Below, one piece after another: positions 36,100 through 47,163 of a stretch of DNA of 64,000 bases; position 1 is the first letter of the stretch; each line of letters opens with the position of its first letter. The stretch is from Agrypnia vestita (taxonomy: Eukaryota > Arthropoda > Insecta > Trichoptera > Phryganeidae): assembly GCA_016648135.1 (NCBI GenBank), contig JADDOH010009918.1, positions 12,501 to 76,500 on the forward strand, given 5' to 3'. The notes under the pieces are model-generated. The model was not told the DNA's origin and made no database searches. It worked only from the letters and a program-made list of their open reading frames with translations. The position numbers and the translations under genes were made by a program.

Positions 36100-36499
36100 A
36101 CTTGGCGTGCGGCAGGATTGGAACTAAAACCCGCCCCGCCCGCACCCGGCGGCAACCCCTCGCCCTGTCATTCAGTACAATCTTGTATGTGCTCGGGAGC
36201 TGTGACATCTTGATTACCAATATACACTGAATTATTATGTCCAAAACAGTCCGGGGTGGTGCAAGAACAATTGCCAATGAAGTTTTAAGGTTTTGCGAAG
36301 CTGAAAAAGCAAATAATGGACCGATATTACCGTCTGATAGTTTGACAGATAGAGCGGCCGCCGCGGAGCGCGCTGTTACCCGACCAAATTTATATTGACA
36401 CTGGTCACCGGACATTCAGTACATTATGTATTGTGTTATAAATTTACAACCTGGCAACTTCTGTTTCGCGACAGGGGCGACCTCTCTCGCACGCCAAGT
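36100..36499 (+). mobile_element. Tc1/IS630-like element remnant with TA duplication, 400 bp
   Basis: Perfect 12-bp terminal inverted repeats acttggcgtgcg (36100-36111) and cgcacgccaagt (36488-36499), each flanked by TA (36098-36099, 36500-36501). TA duplication suggests the Tc1/mariner/IS630 group. GC is well above the neighbourhood. The interior holds the start of a coding segment on plus (see next entry); the catalytic domain is absent, so the copy is internally deleted. Confidence 0.6.
36237..36396 (+). pseudogene. N-terminal fragment, possibly transposase DNA-binding region
   Basis: From ATG 36237 the plus strand reads MSKTVRGGARTIANEVLRFC, EAEKANNGPILPSDSLTDRA, AAAERAV, then a TGA near 36396. 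The K.GGAR.I...V..F...E pattern followed by an Ala-rich helix (RAAAAERAV) resembles N-terminal helix-turn-helix regions of transposase-like proteins in insects; this is recollection of a pattern, not a search. It lies between the 12-bp inverted repeats, which supports the idea. The 128-codon ORF on the opposite strand (36029-36415) is the shadow of this segment. Confidence 0.4.
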
Positions 36500-36501
36500 T
36501 A

Positions 36502-37205
36502 TCGTGGTGGTACTCTATCGCGTCTCCCACAATGATCCCTATTGTATAGATCCACCGAGAAACTTCATGAATCTATATAGATGATGATTTTTTCCCCAAA
36601 AACAAAAGTATTTGAATAAAATTCTCGGTTATGGTATCCAATATAACGTCACGTGTCGTGGCTGCGGAAGGAATTAATGAAAACGCTGGAATTTAATTAT
36701 GGATCTATTAATTACTGACTAATCAATTAATCAAGCGTACAAAGTCGCTTAACACTGTATAACTTAACGCTATTATTTAAATTAAACTATTTCATAAATT
36801 TATTCCTCGTGAATAGACACTTTACATATATATATATTTTTATTTTATTTATTTATTAACGCCCTACAGGGCTTTTACAAACAGATAGGTAAAGTGTATA
36901 ATAATAGAATATATAGTTTGAAGAACAAAAAAATAATTACACGTAAAAATAATAATGACATAAAGTAAAAAGCAAGTATATAACAAGCAGAAGCATAAGG
37001 AAATCATAATATAATAGAAATTCAAAGACAAAAAAAGCAATAATATAGAGTGAAAAGCAATAGCACAAGCTTTGTAAGTCATAATATAATAAAACAAATT
37101 ACATATCAGTTAGTTATCTCACTCAACCAATAATCAAAACAAATACAAATCAATTATTTAAGTCCAATTTGATAAGTACTAGTAATCTTTCAATACACCT
37201 TTTAA
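36502..37205. other. AT-rich non-coding stretch
   Basis: Contains gccctacagggc, a short hairpin at about 36862-36873, and little else. Confidence 0.4.
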
Positions 37206-38495
37206 TATATTACGACGTGAAGTTCTGTTGCTCCCAACAGAACTCCTCGTCGCCACCAGTTTTGCTCAGTCGGAGAAGAATCGGACTCACCTTACTTCTA
37301 CAATTCAAACTCAGGGTACTTCCGGTGTCGTGTACGCTGCACTTCAGCTGTCTCTCCCTTTAACTTATTTTGAGTTGCAACAGTTCAATGACTAGGGTAA
37401 TACAACGAAACATTATTTAGATGAAGGGGAATTTATTCAAATGAATTTTAGACAGAAATTAATAATGCCACAGAAGGTGACAATTTTTTATGAAGTATTT
37501 TTGGGAATTTTGCACATTGAAACCCTTTTTTTACAATAAATTGAGGTGAAGATTTAATTTACCACGCCTCGACATCAGCGCTAGCGGCCGCGTCATACAA
37601 GGATGGAAAAGACAGTGGAACTAAATACTTTTATACTACTGGCGGTGACGCAGCGCGGGTGTCGGTGCGTGGTAATCACATTCTGCAGATTAATGATCAT
37701 CTGGGCAAAATTTCTATATGCATTTAAAACAATGAAGCTACAATAGTCTGGCACAAACACCGCTTCCGCACGTGCTTAGCAATGTTCCTTTTTTCTAAAA
37801 CAGCTCGACCTGATGCACATGTTCTTGTATTTACGGGGTCAGATAACACGCAGCTCGCTCCAGGCGTGATGTGAAATTGATTATTAGAGAGAATTGGAAT
37901 ACCAGGCAAGTCGTGGTCTTCATTTTGCTGGCCTCGCATCTGAAGCAGGATTGCTCCCTTATGGGTCCAGAGAAAAACCCCGCCCCGAGGCTTTGGGCTG
38001 CCGATGCAGATGATTACCGGAACATCACCTCTGCAGCTGCCCCCCAGGCGTTGCAATGGATTCACCTTTCACTCCATGCTGCGTCACCTGGCCATGGCGC
38101 GAAGTGCTCCCGTGGAAAAACCCTCTATTAAGACGAAAGACATTATTAACTACCAATCATGTAATTTTACATGTTATCTTTATGCCACTTCAAATTGCGT
38201 CTCTCGGAATGAGCTTACCTATTAACACGAGGGTTCACAGAAAGGTTCACATCTTGCGTGCTGAAGTGTCAGATTCCGAATGCGCCATTTGTAATATCGT
38301 CCCCGCCGTTCGCGACCGCTGTGAAACTATCTGCAGTAGACCAAAGACATTATTTTTTATATAGAGTATTTGCGGTACCTACGCGGTTAGAAATCAATTT
38401 TTGGTGCAGATAGTTGGTGCGGGGATCGATAAATTCATTTCTTTAGAGGTTTCGCGAAGAGGTGTGACGAACGGAGGTTGGTACGTCACAATATG
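37206..38495 (+). mobile_element. Unidentified element, copy A (1290 bp)
   Basis: Homologous over both outer portions to 47939-49026. It starts tatattacgacgtgaag and ends gtacgtcacaatatg, so the ends are short imperfect inverted repeats (TATATT..GACGT). Possible 5-bp flanking repeats are tttaa and tttga. Shared interior stretches include agttgcaacag, a gacatc.-cgct.-cggccgcg block and gtgacgaac near the right end; the middle (37700-38150) is not shared. The ORFs on both strands show no recognised domain. Confidence 0.55.
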
Positions 38496-38856
38496 TTTGA
38501 ATATTATACAATTATTGTCAAAGACGTCAAATTGCTCGTATCTGTTTGCTAGTCTAGGAAGCCTTTGCAATGGGGAATTAAAGAAGTAGTTAGTCGCTGC
38601 AGTTTCCATGCAAAACTTGCATGAGTTAAACTCCTCAGCAAAATGATTCACCAGTTGGTTGTCAAAGTCTGGTCCTTCCAGATATGTCTCCGGACGTGGT
38701 CCATACTTCACGTTGAGCTTGGCGATTTTGACCATACCCTTGGTAGCTTATCTCTGGAAGGCACTCAAGTAAATCGTCACGGGAAAATGCTGATATCAAA
38801 ACTTCTAGGCGTTCCTAGTATTTGGGAGAACTTTCTCCTGGCTTCCAGGCTTTTAT
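38496..38856. other. Non-coding stretch
   Basis: Moderate GC, with motifs such as cttccagg and gcttctcgaaag similar in style to the 2.4 kb Helitron-like body. No terminus found. Confidence 0.35.
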
Positions 38857-39182
38857 AGATGTTTCTCGATGCTTCTCGAAAGCTGTAGTTTACGCTAGGC
38901 TATTCTGGAATCTTCGATAGTATTGTGACCATTTCAAATAATAACTTAACATGAGTGCGTGATTCTTAGACATATATTATCGTAATGAGGCAAAGCCTCG
39001 TTTGTTTTGTTAGTTGTTAGATGTTTCTCAATGCTTCTCGAAAGCTGTAGATTACGCTAGGCCATTCTGGAATCTTTGATAGTATTGTGATCACTTCAAA
39101 AAATCACTTAACAGGAGTGCGTAATTCTTAGACATATATTATCGTAATGAGGCTAAAGCCTCGTTACGATAATATATGTCTA
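38857..39182 (+). repeat. Tandem duplication (about 162 bp) ending in a long hairpin
   Basis: Unit 1 begins agatgtttctcgatgcttct at 38857 and unit 2 begins with the same motif at 39019. Each ends with gacatatattatcgtaatga and ggc-aaagcctcg. The second unit runs on into 39129-39182, a 54-bp palindrome with one mismatch (tagacatatattatcgtaa and its complement). Confidence 0.75.
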
Positions 39183-39804
39183 ATTTAAAAACAAACGACA
39201 AGTTAAAGACGTAATCATATGATAATGCACAATTTGTTGTTGTTTATGTGAGAATTAATTAAACCTCATTTTAGGACTAGTTTTTTTTCCTTAATTAAAC
39301 ACGAGCGAATCTTATTGACTTGGCTTTGACTTGACTTGACAAAAATACAATAACTTACAAATTACAACTTAATTCAAAATATTTAATACCTTATTTGACC
39401 TTTGCAAATTGTATTATCACTGTAGATAGATCAAACTAGTGGCCAATTTCATTATTTATTTACAGTAACGTCAGAGGGAGTTTTTTTCTAAGCTTTAACT
39501 TTTAAAAACTTATTTCTGCACTCGCAACAATGACTGGCAACGTTAACAATATCCCAAGTAGAACCTAGGTGGCTAGAAATAAATAATAAGAAGTTCTTTC
39601 TTTTTTTATTGGTTGAGCAACTTTGTAGATTGACATTTAAAAAAAATATTTTAAAATGTCAATATAATTAAAATATAAATAAATAATAAAATAAATTGTT
39701 TTAGAAGTTCTACGAACCGTTTTCGCAAATTGTTTTGTATGTCTGAAATGCCTTGATTCTACAAAATACTCCTTATTCTTATATAGATATCCCCGATGAA
39801 TTAG

Positions 39805-39960
39805 AGTTCTTCTTCTTCTTTTGGTGTCATGTCAGGTCCCCCCAACGATGACTATCACCCGAGAGAAAGCGTCCCTGTCCTGGGCAGCACGAAACAGCTC
39901 TCCAACACTTCTTATGCACTTCATTATGTTGAGCCGGGAGATTCTTAGCACCCCTGACCC
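39805..39960 (-). pseudogene. Non-LTR retrotransposon C-terminal fragment
   Basis: On the minus strand a frame reads RISRLNIMKCIRSVGELFRA, then AQDRDAFSRVIVIVGGT and a stop, followed by a gaa-repeat tail (ttcttcttctt at 39808-39820 on plus). The ending AQDR..F...-..-.GT and the gaa tail are typical of RTE/R1-type insect elements. Short 5'-truncated copy. Confidence 0.5.
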
Positions 39961-40245
39961 ATTTAAGGGTCATTTAGAGTTGCTTTAATTATTTACATCA
40001 GTGAAATCAGCTTGTAAATTGTTACTGTGTGATTGTGTAGAGTTGCTTGAAGTTTTTTTGATGTTTTATATAGAGAAAAGTTATAAGAGATTTTTTTTGT
40101 GAGTTTCCTGTAGTTCTGTGAGTTTTCAGATAATGGCACCGCTTCACTATTGTATTAAGAGTAGTATCAAACATAAACAATTTTCTTGATAACTCACAAT
40201 TTTCCAATAATTATTATTCATTTTAATATTTTGATATTTGTAAAA

Positions 40246-40320
40246 CATCTTGACGATGGAAAGGTTTTTCCGAAACATGTAGATGTAATTAATAAAAAAT
40301 ATAAGTAGATACATACAAAT
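40246..40320 (+). mobile_element. PLE 3' end with hammerhead-like motif (further family)
   Basis: Reads cttgacgatggaaa, gg, tttttccGAAACATGTAG (40249-40283): a degenerate CTGANGA (first C is T), stem ggaaa/tttcc, GAAAC, then an AT-rich tail with aataaaaaatataagtagat. It shares the layout but not the sequence of the 9.3 kb copy. Upstream coding could not be confirmed. Confidence 0.45.
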
Positions 40321-40356
40321 AATACAATCAATATTTTAAATTGTTTCTGCTGTTTG

Positions 40357-40358
<2 letters not shown>

Positions 40359-40408
<50 letters not shown>
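40359..40408. repeat. (AT)n microsatellite
   Basis: About 25 uninterrupted AT units just beyond the PLE-like tail. Confidence 0.9.
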
Positions 40409-40411
<3 letters not shown>

Positions 40412-40499
40412 ATCTTGTATCGTCTACGTATGGAATCTTCAAAGAAAATATGGTGTACTCTGGCAGGCCACCTTTACAGGTCCGTAGAGATGGAGCCGC

Positions 40500-40508
40500 T
40501 ATAAAAGG
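40500..40508 (+). promoter_or_regulatory. TATA-box-like site, similar to 43870
   Basis: gctataaaaggagtgagcac closely matches actataaaaggagcgaacac at 43869. There is no clear initiator downstream. It may belong to a second, decayed copy of the same element. Confidence 0.3.
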
Positions 40509-40559
40509 AGTGAGCACCAGAACGCTCTCTCTTTAATTATCTATGCTGAACAAGATGTA

Positions 40560-41900
40560 CGGTAGTTCGGTCGACACATTATTATCGGAGTAATATGTTG
40601 GTTTTGGGGATCATCTGAACCAATATAACCTAGATCGGGAGAATAACAGAAAACATCAACGTCAAGGGTTTAAAAAGTCCTACTCATTGTCTTACATCAC
40701 TTTACCAATAACATTATTATTTTAAAATAATTATTTGGTCAAATATATACTTTATCGTTGTGTCCTGGTGATAGTGAGGAATTGAATTTAAAAAAACTTT
40801 CATCAGTATCGTGTCTTGGCAAGTCCACCATAGGTCCCCTCAGACTTGCCCCTTATTCTCTCCACCCTAAGTGCTTGTGAACATAGTGAGAGTCCATATA
40901 AAAAACATTGCAGGTAAGAATAATAATTAGCTTGACAAAATAAGTATTTAGCACTATGTTCTAAACTAAAAAATATAAATAGGAAACAAATATACAATAA
41001 ATAAACCATAACATAATTAAATCATGAGTCTGAATGTTCAATCGATAGGTAAAAAAATAATGTACTCGTGACCATGTGATAAGGAGGATGAAAAACTATG
41101 TTAGAAGAAAACAGTTTCTAAATTAATAAGAAGTTTAAAAAATGAAATGATTTATAATACCGAAAACATTGAAACAAAAATATCATACAAAAATATCTAA
41201 TCAAACATCTAATGCGAAATAATTACTAGCTAATGAATATAATAAAGGGAGAATCAAAGAAAATAGACAAAGAGAAAGGTTGAGACATAAATATTTTGAT
41301 CAAATAATAATAAAGGTAAACAGGAATTGCTTTGATGAGAAATCGACACAAATTGGAGGAAGCTGCGTTAAGACAAATTTTCTTAATCACGAAAAAGAAA
41401 TCTACTCAAAGATATGTATGTATGTATTGCAATAGCAGAATATTTTTGATTGTTAAAAATATTTTTGTGCTTGGACAATACATTAGTTTTAAAATCTAGC
41501 CAACTCTTTATAAACCACTTTAGCATTGAACGATTTAGAAATCTCTTTTTATAAAGATGGACGCACACTAACCAGCAATTATCTTAGTTGAGGTTAGATA
41601 GACAACCAGTCGACGCTAAATTAAAGAGATTTATGCCAAATTTGTTAGTTTTTTAAAATTAATAGTTATTCACCTTCATAATTTGCTAATTAAAATGAAG
41701 ATAAGTATGTACTGCATACGTGAAGTTTTATTTCTATTTTAGGTTTGAGGAGTAGTCTCATTCATGATTAGTTAATTAATAACTCAGTTATTAATTACAG
41801 CTGATGATATAAGGAATGCTCCTCTCGAAATTATACTAATTCTTAAATAACTCGTTTTATAAACAATCTTTAAATTAAATAAATCATGTTGCATCAGAAA
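40560..41900. other. AT-rich non-coding stretch
   Basis: No supported feature; ORFs at 40803 and 41383 (minus) are low-information. Confidence 0.4.
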
Positions 41901-41919
41901 GTAACTTCTGTATCTATTG

Positions 41920-42480
41920 ATAAGATGTCGAAGATTTTGAAACAAATTGAAGCGTTTCCGTCGAAAATTCAGCCGTTAAAAAAGATCAGCGAAGATTACT
42001 TGGCGGGAAATATTTGATTTTGATCGTAAATCACCATAATCCATTTACGTTTTGTTAAACTGGTCGGTTAAGCTAATAAGTTGTGACATATTTTATGTGG
42101 CACACCACGCCAACATATTTATTGGTTCTCAAAAAAGCATTATGTCAGGCGGGCGCGCTATCGGCGTATTAGGGCACACTCTAACGACGCGGCGTGGACC
42201 GCACTAAAAGGACATCGTCCCTTATAATAATGTATATCACAAATTTAATATTGAACTCGCTCCGGGTCGCCCGGGTAACCGAACTTGTTATTGATTTAAT
42301 ATCCCATGCTTGCGGGTCAGGCCGGCAACTGATAATAATGCCATCTCGTCGTAAACCATTAATCTCGATTAATTGATTGGCCTTTAGAAATCGTCCAGGT
42401 GGCAATTAAAATCTGAATTAATATTATCGGAATGGCGCGAATAATGGCGGTCGGTGGCTCCTCTTAAATACGGAATGATC
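41920..42480. other. GC-balanced non-repetitive island
   Basis: Composition rises sharply in AT-rich surroundings. There is no domain in the overlapping ORFs of both strands (42181-42405) and no transposon end. It contains homeodomain-type core sites (attaatctcgattaattgat, 42358-42377). It may be conserved regulatory DNA. Confidence 0.3.
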
Positions 42481-42974
42481 GTTCCAGATATCATTTTATT
42501 AATTTTATACTTGAATCGGAATTTTCAAATTTTCCAACAAAATACAGGGTCTACATTTTTTTCATGCATATTTTCTGATTAATTTGATGAAATTCAAAGA
42601 TAATAAACTATTTGGGTGCAAAACATAAGCATTTTATATTTTTTTAAGCTTAGAATTACACTCGATTCCTACGCACAATGTATGTAAAATATTTTTTTTA
42701 TTAAGGGTTATTTTATTTTTCATAAATGAGTTATTAAAAAAAGTTTTAAAAAAATAGCATATTCAGTACTTGTAAACAATTTATATAACCTTTAAAAATT
42801 GTCTCCAGCAATTAGAAATAAAAAGAATTGATTTATGTTATTTTTTTTTCATTTTTCAAATGTTCACGTTGAAGAAAGACCTAGGTGTCTGAAAAGATTT
42901 GTTTTTGCTGAATTTGGGCACATTATTAAAAAAATTAATTAATTTCGAAATTCGTGCATAATAGTGTTAAGTTC

Positions 42975-43130
42975 ATGAATTGATTAATTAAGCTAATGTC
43001 TACCTATACAATTGAAGTCATGATTATAGAATTAATATTTTTGAGATAGGATATGAATTAATTAATTAAGCTAATGTCTACCTATACAATTGAAGTCATG
43101 ATTATAGAATTAATATTTTTGAGATAGGAT
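42975..43130 (+). repeat. Recent 78-bp tandem duplication
   Basis: 42975-43052 and 43053-43130 are identical except for one g/a difference (attgattaatt versus attaattaatt). No ORF. A very recent local duplication. Confidence 0.95.
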
Positions 43131-43194
43131 ATGGGATTTTTAAAATCAGCTAAGTGTATTTAAAATATTACTTATTCTTAGAATATCTTGGCAT

Positions 43195-43400
43195 AGTGAA
43201 TAAAATTATGAAAATGGGTCGCTTTGGTGGTTTGGTCATGTTCAACGAGTGGCTGAGAAAAGAATATTAATACAGATATATGAAGCGATTGTTGATAGCA
43301 CTACAAATAGAAGATGGCTACGGAAAACTTGGCACGGTGTGATGGTCGACATAGAGATAGATTTAATAAATTTAGAAAATCTTAAAATAATAATATTCAA
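43195..43400 (+). pseudogene. RTE-type retrotransposon C-terminal remnant
   Basis: Across two frames the sequence reads WFGHVQR-like (tggtttggtcatgttcaacg), AEKRILIQIYEAIVD, then NRRWLRKTWHGVMVDIEIDL. This is the W.GHVQRM..-R.P...- ...RGRP+KTW..-.V..D pattern at the end of insect non-LTR polyproteins. At least one frameshift is present; inactive. Confidence 0.5.
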
Positions 43401-43639
43401 ATAAGTCAAGTATGGAAATCAAAAATATATTTCTTCTGTTTGGAATCGTTTAAAAGTAAAAGCCTGATATATTTCTTCTTAAGATTCTATGTATTACAAG
43501 AGGCTAACAAAATATTGAATATTCAGCTATACAAGTAATATTTCTTAGATCTTTATTATACCATAGATATAATTCTGTGTTAAATTAATATCGTTTGCCA
43601 ATCCTCATAGACTCGACCTTGTGAGTAGGTGCGAACGAG

Positions 43640-44060
43640 CCTTTATTATTTATGAATCGGAACAGCAAGTCTCGCGTGTAGCGGGTGCTTTACTATTATT
43701 TTAACGAAACGGACCAATCACAGGCGCGCTTTGCCTTCGACGGGTTGAGCCGGAGGCGACCGTCCTGATGACTGAATCCGGCCACTGGCGAGCGCCGGCG
43801 GTGAGGTCATCGCGCATAGGATGAGTCACTGCACTAGCGTGGATTTCAGAGGTATGGTGAAATCGTTACTATAAAAGGAGCGAACACGATGTACTCAGCC
43901 CTTCAGTTCGAGACCAGACTTGCGAGCGGGAGCGCTGCCCAACAGACTACCGACGGAGCCCTGAGTTCCAGAACATCATTTGCGGACGGAGTTGCTGCCC
44001 GGACTTATGGAGGAATCTACCATTCATCAGTACCAGAGAGGATCATACCGCCACTGTGTA
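43640..44060 (+). promoter_or_regulatory. GC-rich block with TATA box and initiator (possible LTR or promoter)
   Basis: TATAAAAGG at 43870-43878 is followed by a perfect insect initiator TCAGTT at 43903-43908 (A+1 at 43905, 35 bp after the first T of TATA, slightly longer than usual). The block is far richer in GC than its flanks. The presumptive transcribed part has two diverged internal repeats (gcgggagcgctgccc and gcggacggagttgctgccc) and a short ATG ORF at about 44008 with no known domain. It could be the promoter of an LTR retrotransposon or of an unannotated transcript. No paired LTR was found. Confidence 0.4.
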
Positions 44061-44190
44061 ACAGCTAAGGAACACATTTATATTATCTATCGATTAATTA
44101 TTTTCACTATTGAAATGTATTTATTTTGGGAAGATTTAAAATCGGAGCAATAATGTATAATTAATATCACGATTTCTTGTGTGATCTTGG

Positions 44191-44506
44191 CTCAATTCGT
44201 ACGGGAATATCTCCCAAACGAATATATTTTGATGCATTGGGGATTTTCATACCATTTGTATTAACAATTGATTTTACGGAGCTCTATAAGCAGTGCTTAA
44301 TAGATTCATAATATTGTCGACGCGTTATGTATTGCATAACCAGATATCAATCCAAATCGTACGAGAAATTCTTCCGAACGAATATATTTTAAAGTATGGG
44401 GATTTTCAAACTATTTTTACTAATAATTGAATACACGTAATTCTATAAGAAATGCTTAGTAGCCTTATAATAACTGTGTTGCATAAGTATTGCGCAATCC
44501 GGTCTT
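44191..44506 (+). repeat. Diverged tandem duplication, period about 160 bp
   Basis: 44191-44350 and 44351-44506 align along their length: aattcgtacgggaatatctc with aaatcgtacgagaaattctt, aacgaatatattttgatgca with aacgaatatattttaaagta, and tattgcataa with tattgcgcaa. It lies directly downstream of the TATA-bearing block and may be part of the same element. Confidence 0.7.
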
Positions 44507-44559
44507 CAGCCAAGTCTTTATGATTTGAGTACCTCGGTACATCTGGCTTAACAAGTAGC

Positions 44560-45381
44560 TTCAGAATGACGAGTAAAGGACAGAATGGGGAGATCTAACT
44601 AAGATTGGGGATATCTGGTTTATGATAGCCTAGCTGGCTGAGGGGTGGATGATTGCCGGCACTTGGGCGTGGAACCCGCACAAGCCCCTGCAGGGCCCCT
44701 TAAAGGCGGGGTCCTCCTTGTTGCTCGGGGTCGTCAATAAACCGACCACCTAACCTCATCTGGCGCAAACTACTTAAACCAACAAAAAGGTTCCCTTTTT
44801 CTTTGGAAGGATTTCCATGCTTGAATGCTGTAAAACCTTGATAGAAAACGTTAACTTCTATTTCGTCCTCTGTAAGAAAGACAGGGCCAGAATAAATATA
44901 AAAATCATTCACTCATATGGAATAGCTGGGATATTATAAATATGTTACTAACACTCTAACATTTGTCCAAAGTAAATGTTGCAAGATGCAGAATCGTGGG
45001 ACGCCGCTCTGAAAAGGCATAATGAGATTGCACAATAATTTGTAACATCGCTGACTATGCCCGCAAAGGAGGCTAATGTCGTCATCAATTCGTACCAAAA
45101 GAGTACATGATTCTTCAAACACCGGCCTAAAAGAAAGGCACCTCAAGACAACACACATCATCAGAAACTCGTACCAAAAGAGTACGGCCTTCTCAATTAT
45201 AAGCCTAAAAGAAGGGCGTCACAGGATCACATCTCGTAAAGAAAAGATAGAGTCTCGGGATGCAGTAAGTTCCGGAGGAACAAGGGGGGCCGTTTAGTCA
45301 CTTAGGAAGTCGGCCACCGGGTTTAGGCGGGCGCGGAGCCTCAACCCCTCTCAGCAGAGATGCTGAGGGTTTAAAAAAAAA
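44560..45381 (+). mobile_element. GC-rich block ending in poly(A): possible non-LTR 3' region
   Basis: GC-rich sequence (for instance 44650-44710 and 45290-45360) ends with gatgctgagggttt and a run of nine A at 45372-45380. This looks like a poly(A)-ended retrotransposon 3' UTR, but no RT or RNase H segment could be read in any frame. The small ORFs on both strands are not recognised. Confidence 0.3.
45077..45225 (+). repeat. Two-unit tandem repeat
   Basis: Each unit contains tcgtaccaaaagagtac and cctaaaagaa(a)gg(c/g); the units start at about 45085 and 45166. Confidence 0.7.
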
Positions 45382-46653
45382 CAAAATTTAGCATTCAAAG
45401 AAACTATTATTTCATATAAACTCACGGGCTGTTGTAGAATCCTTTCGAACAAACCATCCCCGAGACCTTATCTACTTATTTTATAAAGAAGTTTCGCTTC
45501 AAAAATGTCGTATTTCGTAAATAGCAAATATATGTATTATTTTCTCACGGAATTAATATGAACAGGTTCATGCACGTCTAAGACGAAACCATTCAAGGTA
45601 AGAATTTGCTAATACAAAGTGTTTATAATTATTAATTTCAGTGTTATTTAATATGTGTGAATTTTTCCCTTTGCGCCGTTCGAACGATTTTACTGGTTTG
45701 TCTCAAATCGAAAATGTTTTATTTCTAATACACGAATTCTTCTGGTGAACTTATTTTATTGTAACATAAATGTATAGATTATTAGGTTCGTTAGATGTTT
45801 TTATTACGTAATATTATGCAATTGTTTCCACACTGCTCCTATAAAAGAATTTTAAGTTATTACGATACACAACGGGGTCCTTCATCCATTAGACGAATCA
45901 TGTGCCAATTCAACGACGTATTACGAATAGTATATATTGTATTTATCGAGATTTAGTCGCATTTATTATTTCTAGTGAGGTTTTTAGTATTGGTTCCAGG
46001 CGCCATTATGAGGCGGAAATAGTTCATATTCATAGCCCGACTGCAATAGGTATTTTTGTCGCGTAAGAGGTAGCACTTTTAGGAATATAACTGTGTTTTA
46101 TGTTTCGTCCCTGACGGACAGGATGGTATAGCTGTGGCTATTTAGGTAATATACTTAGTAAATGCAAAGGGCATTAGGTATTATCAATATAGTATGCGAA
46201 CCCAAGATGTTAGAAATATTTCAGTTAATACGTATTTTTAGTTAATTTATCGTATAGAACAATTTCTGATAGTATAGAACATTATTTCATATGAAAAGTT
46301 GAATTTTAGTAGTAGTAATATTTCTGTATTGAATATTTAATTTTTAACAACTGTATCGCTACATCATATGGTTGAAGTCGACCGGTTGCATCCTGTCGCT
46401 CAATCGCGCGCGCTCACATATAAGATCGGAATGAAAAATATAATAATAAATACTTCTCGCGTCAATTATTTTACGACTGTATAATATTTTTCATATAATA
46501 GAAAGCATCTCTAGAAAATACCGTCATGTGATTAGGATACCCTCTATCAGTCTGGATCATCACAACGGCTTGATAGACCAGACAAGATATATAAATGTAG
46601 ATGAGACGGGAGGACAAAGGTGGAGAAATGACGTGAATATAATAAGTAATAGA
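45382..46653. other. Non-coding stretch
   Basis: AT-rich with a moderately GC patch at 45980-46140. The 65-codon ORF at 46528-46725 runs into the next inverted repeat and is not recognised. Confidence 0.4.
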
Positions 46654-47163
46654 CTAAGAGCCAGCGACCGCCAGATTTACGTTATAGTATCAAACCTGAT
46701 ATATTACTGTAGATGTACACTATAGTAAATAAAAAGGTTTGGATATTATAACATTTGAGTCCAGGGGATTTTAGCAGATAACAGGCAATACAGGTACAGA
46801 AAATGAGTAAGTAAATCATGAAAATAATAAACCTGATTTCTTAATATGTTTAACGGGACGCTCATATTAATCATTGCCAGATGCTTGATCGTGGGTCACT
46901 TCTTCTACCAGATGCTTTGAAGCTCTATAAATAATCATGTCATTTAAGTTATAGTAAAATATCTGAATTTTATATATTTTATTCGGGTCACTATTTAACA
47001 ATTTTTTTGTACCTGTATTACCTGTTATCTACCAAAATCCCCCGAACTCAAATGTCATAATATCCCAATCTTCTTATCTACTATTGTGTACATCAAAAGA
47101 AAATATTTCAGACTTGATACTGTGGCGTGAGTCTGGCGGTCGCTGGCTCCTGCTCTCTTAGTA
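46654..47163. repeat. Long inverted repeat, arms about 145 bp, spacer about 215 bp
   Basis: Left arm from ctaagagccagcgaccgcca (46654) to about 46800; right arm 47015-47163 is its reverse complement at roughly 80 percent. Both contain gatgtacac, gatattat.acatttgag and gataacagg.aatacaggta. It is a fold-back or MITE-type element. Confidence 0.75.

Noticed and set aside
36029..36415. 128-codon minus-strand ORF, the second longest in the window
   Set aside because: The plus strand has the more meaningful segment (from ATG 36237) between terminal inverted repeats; the minus ORF shows no domain.
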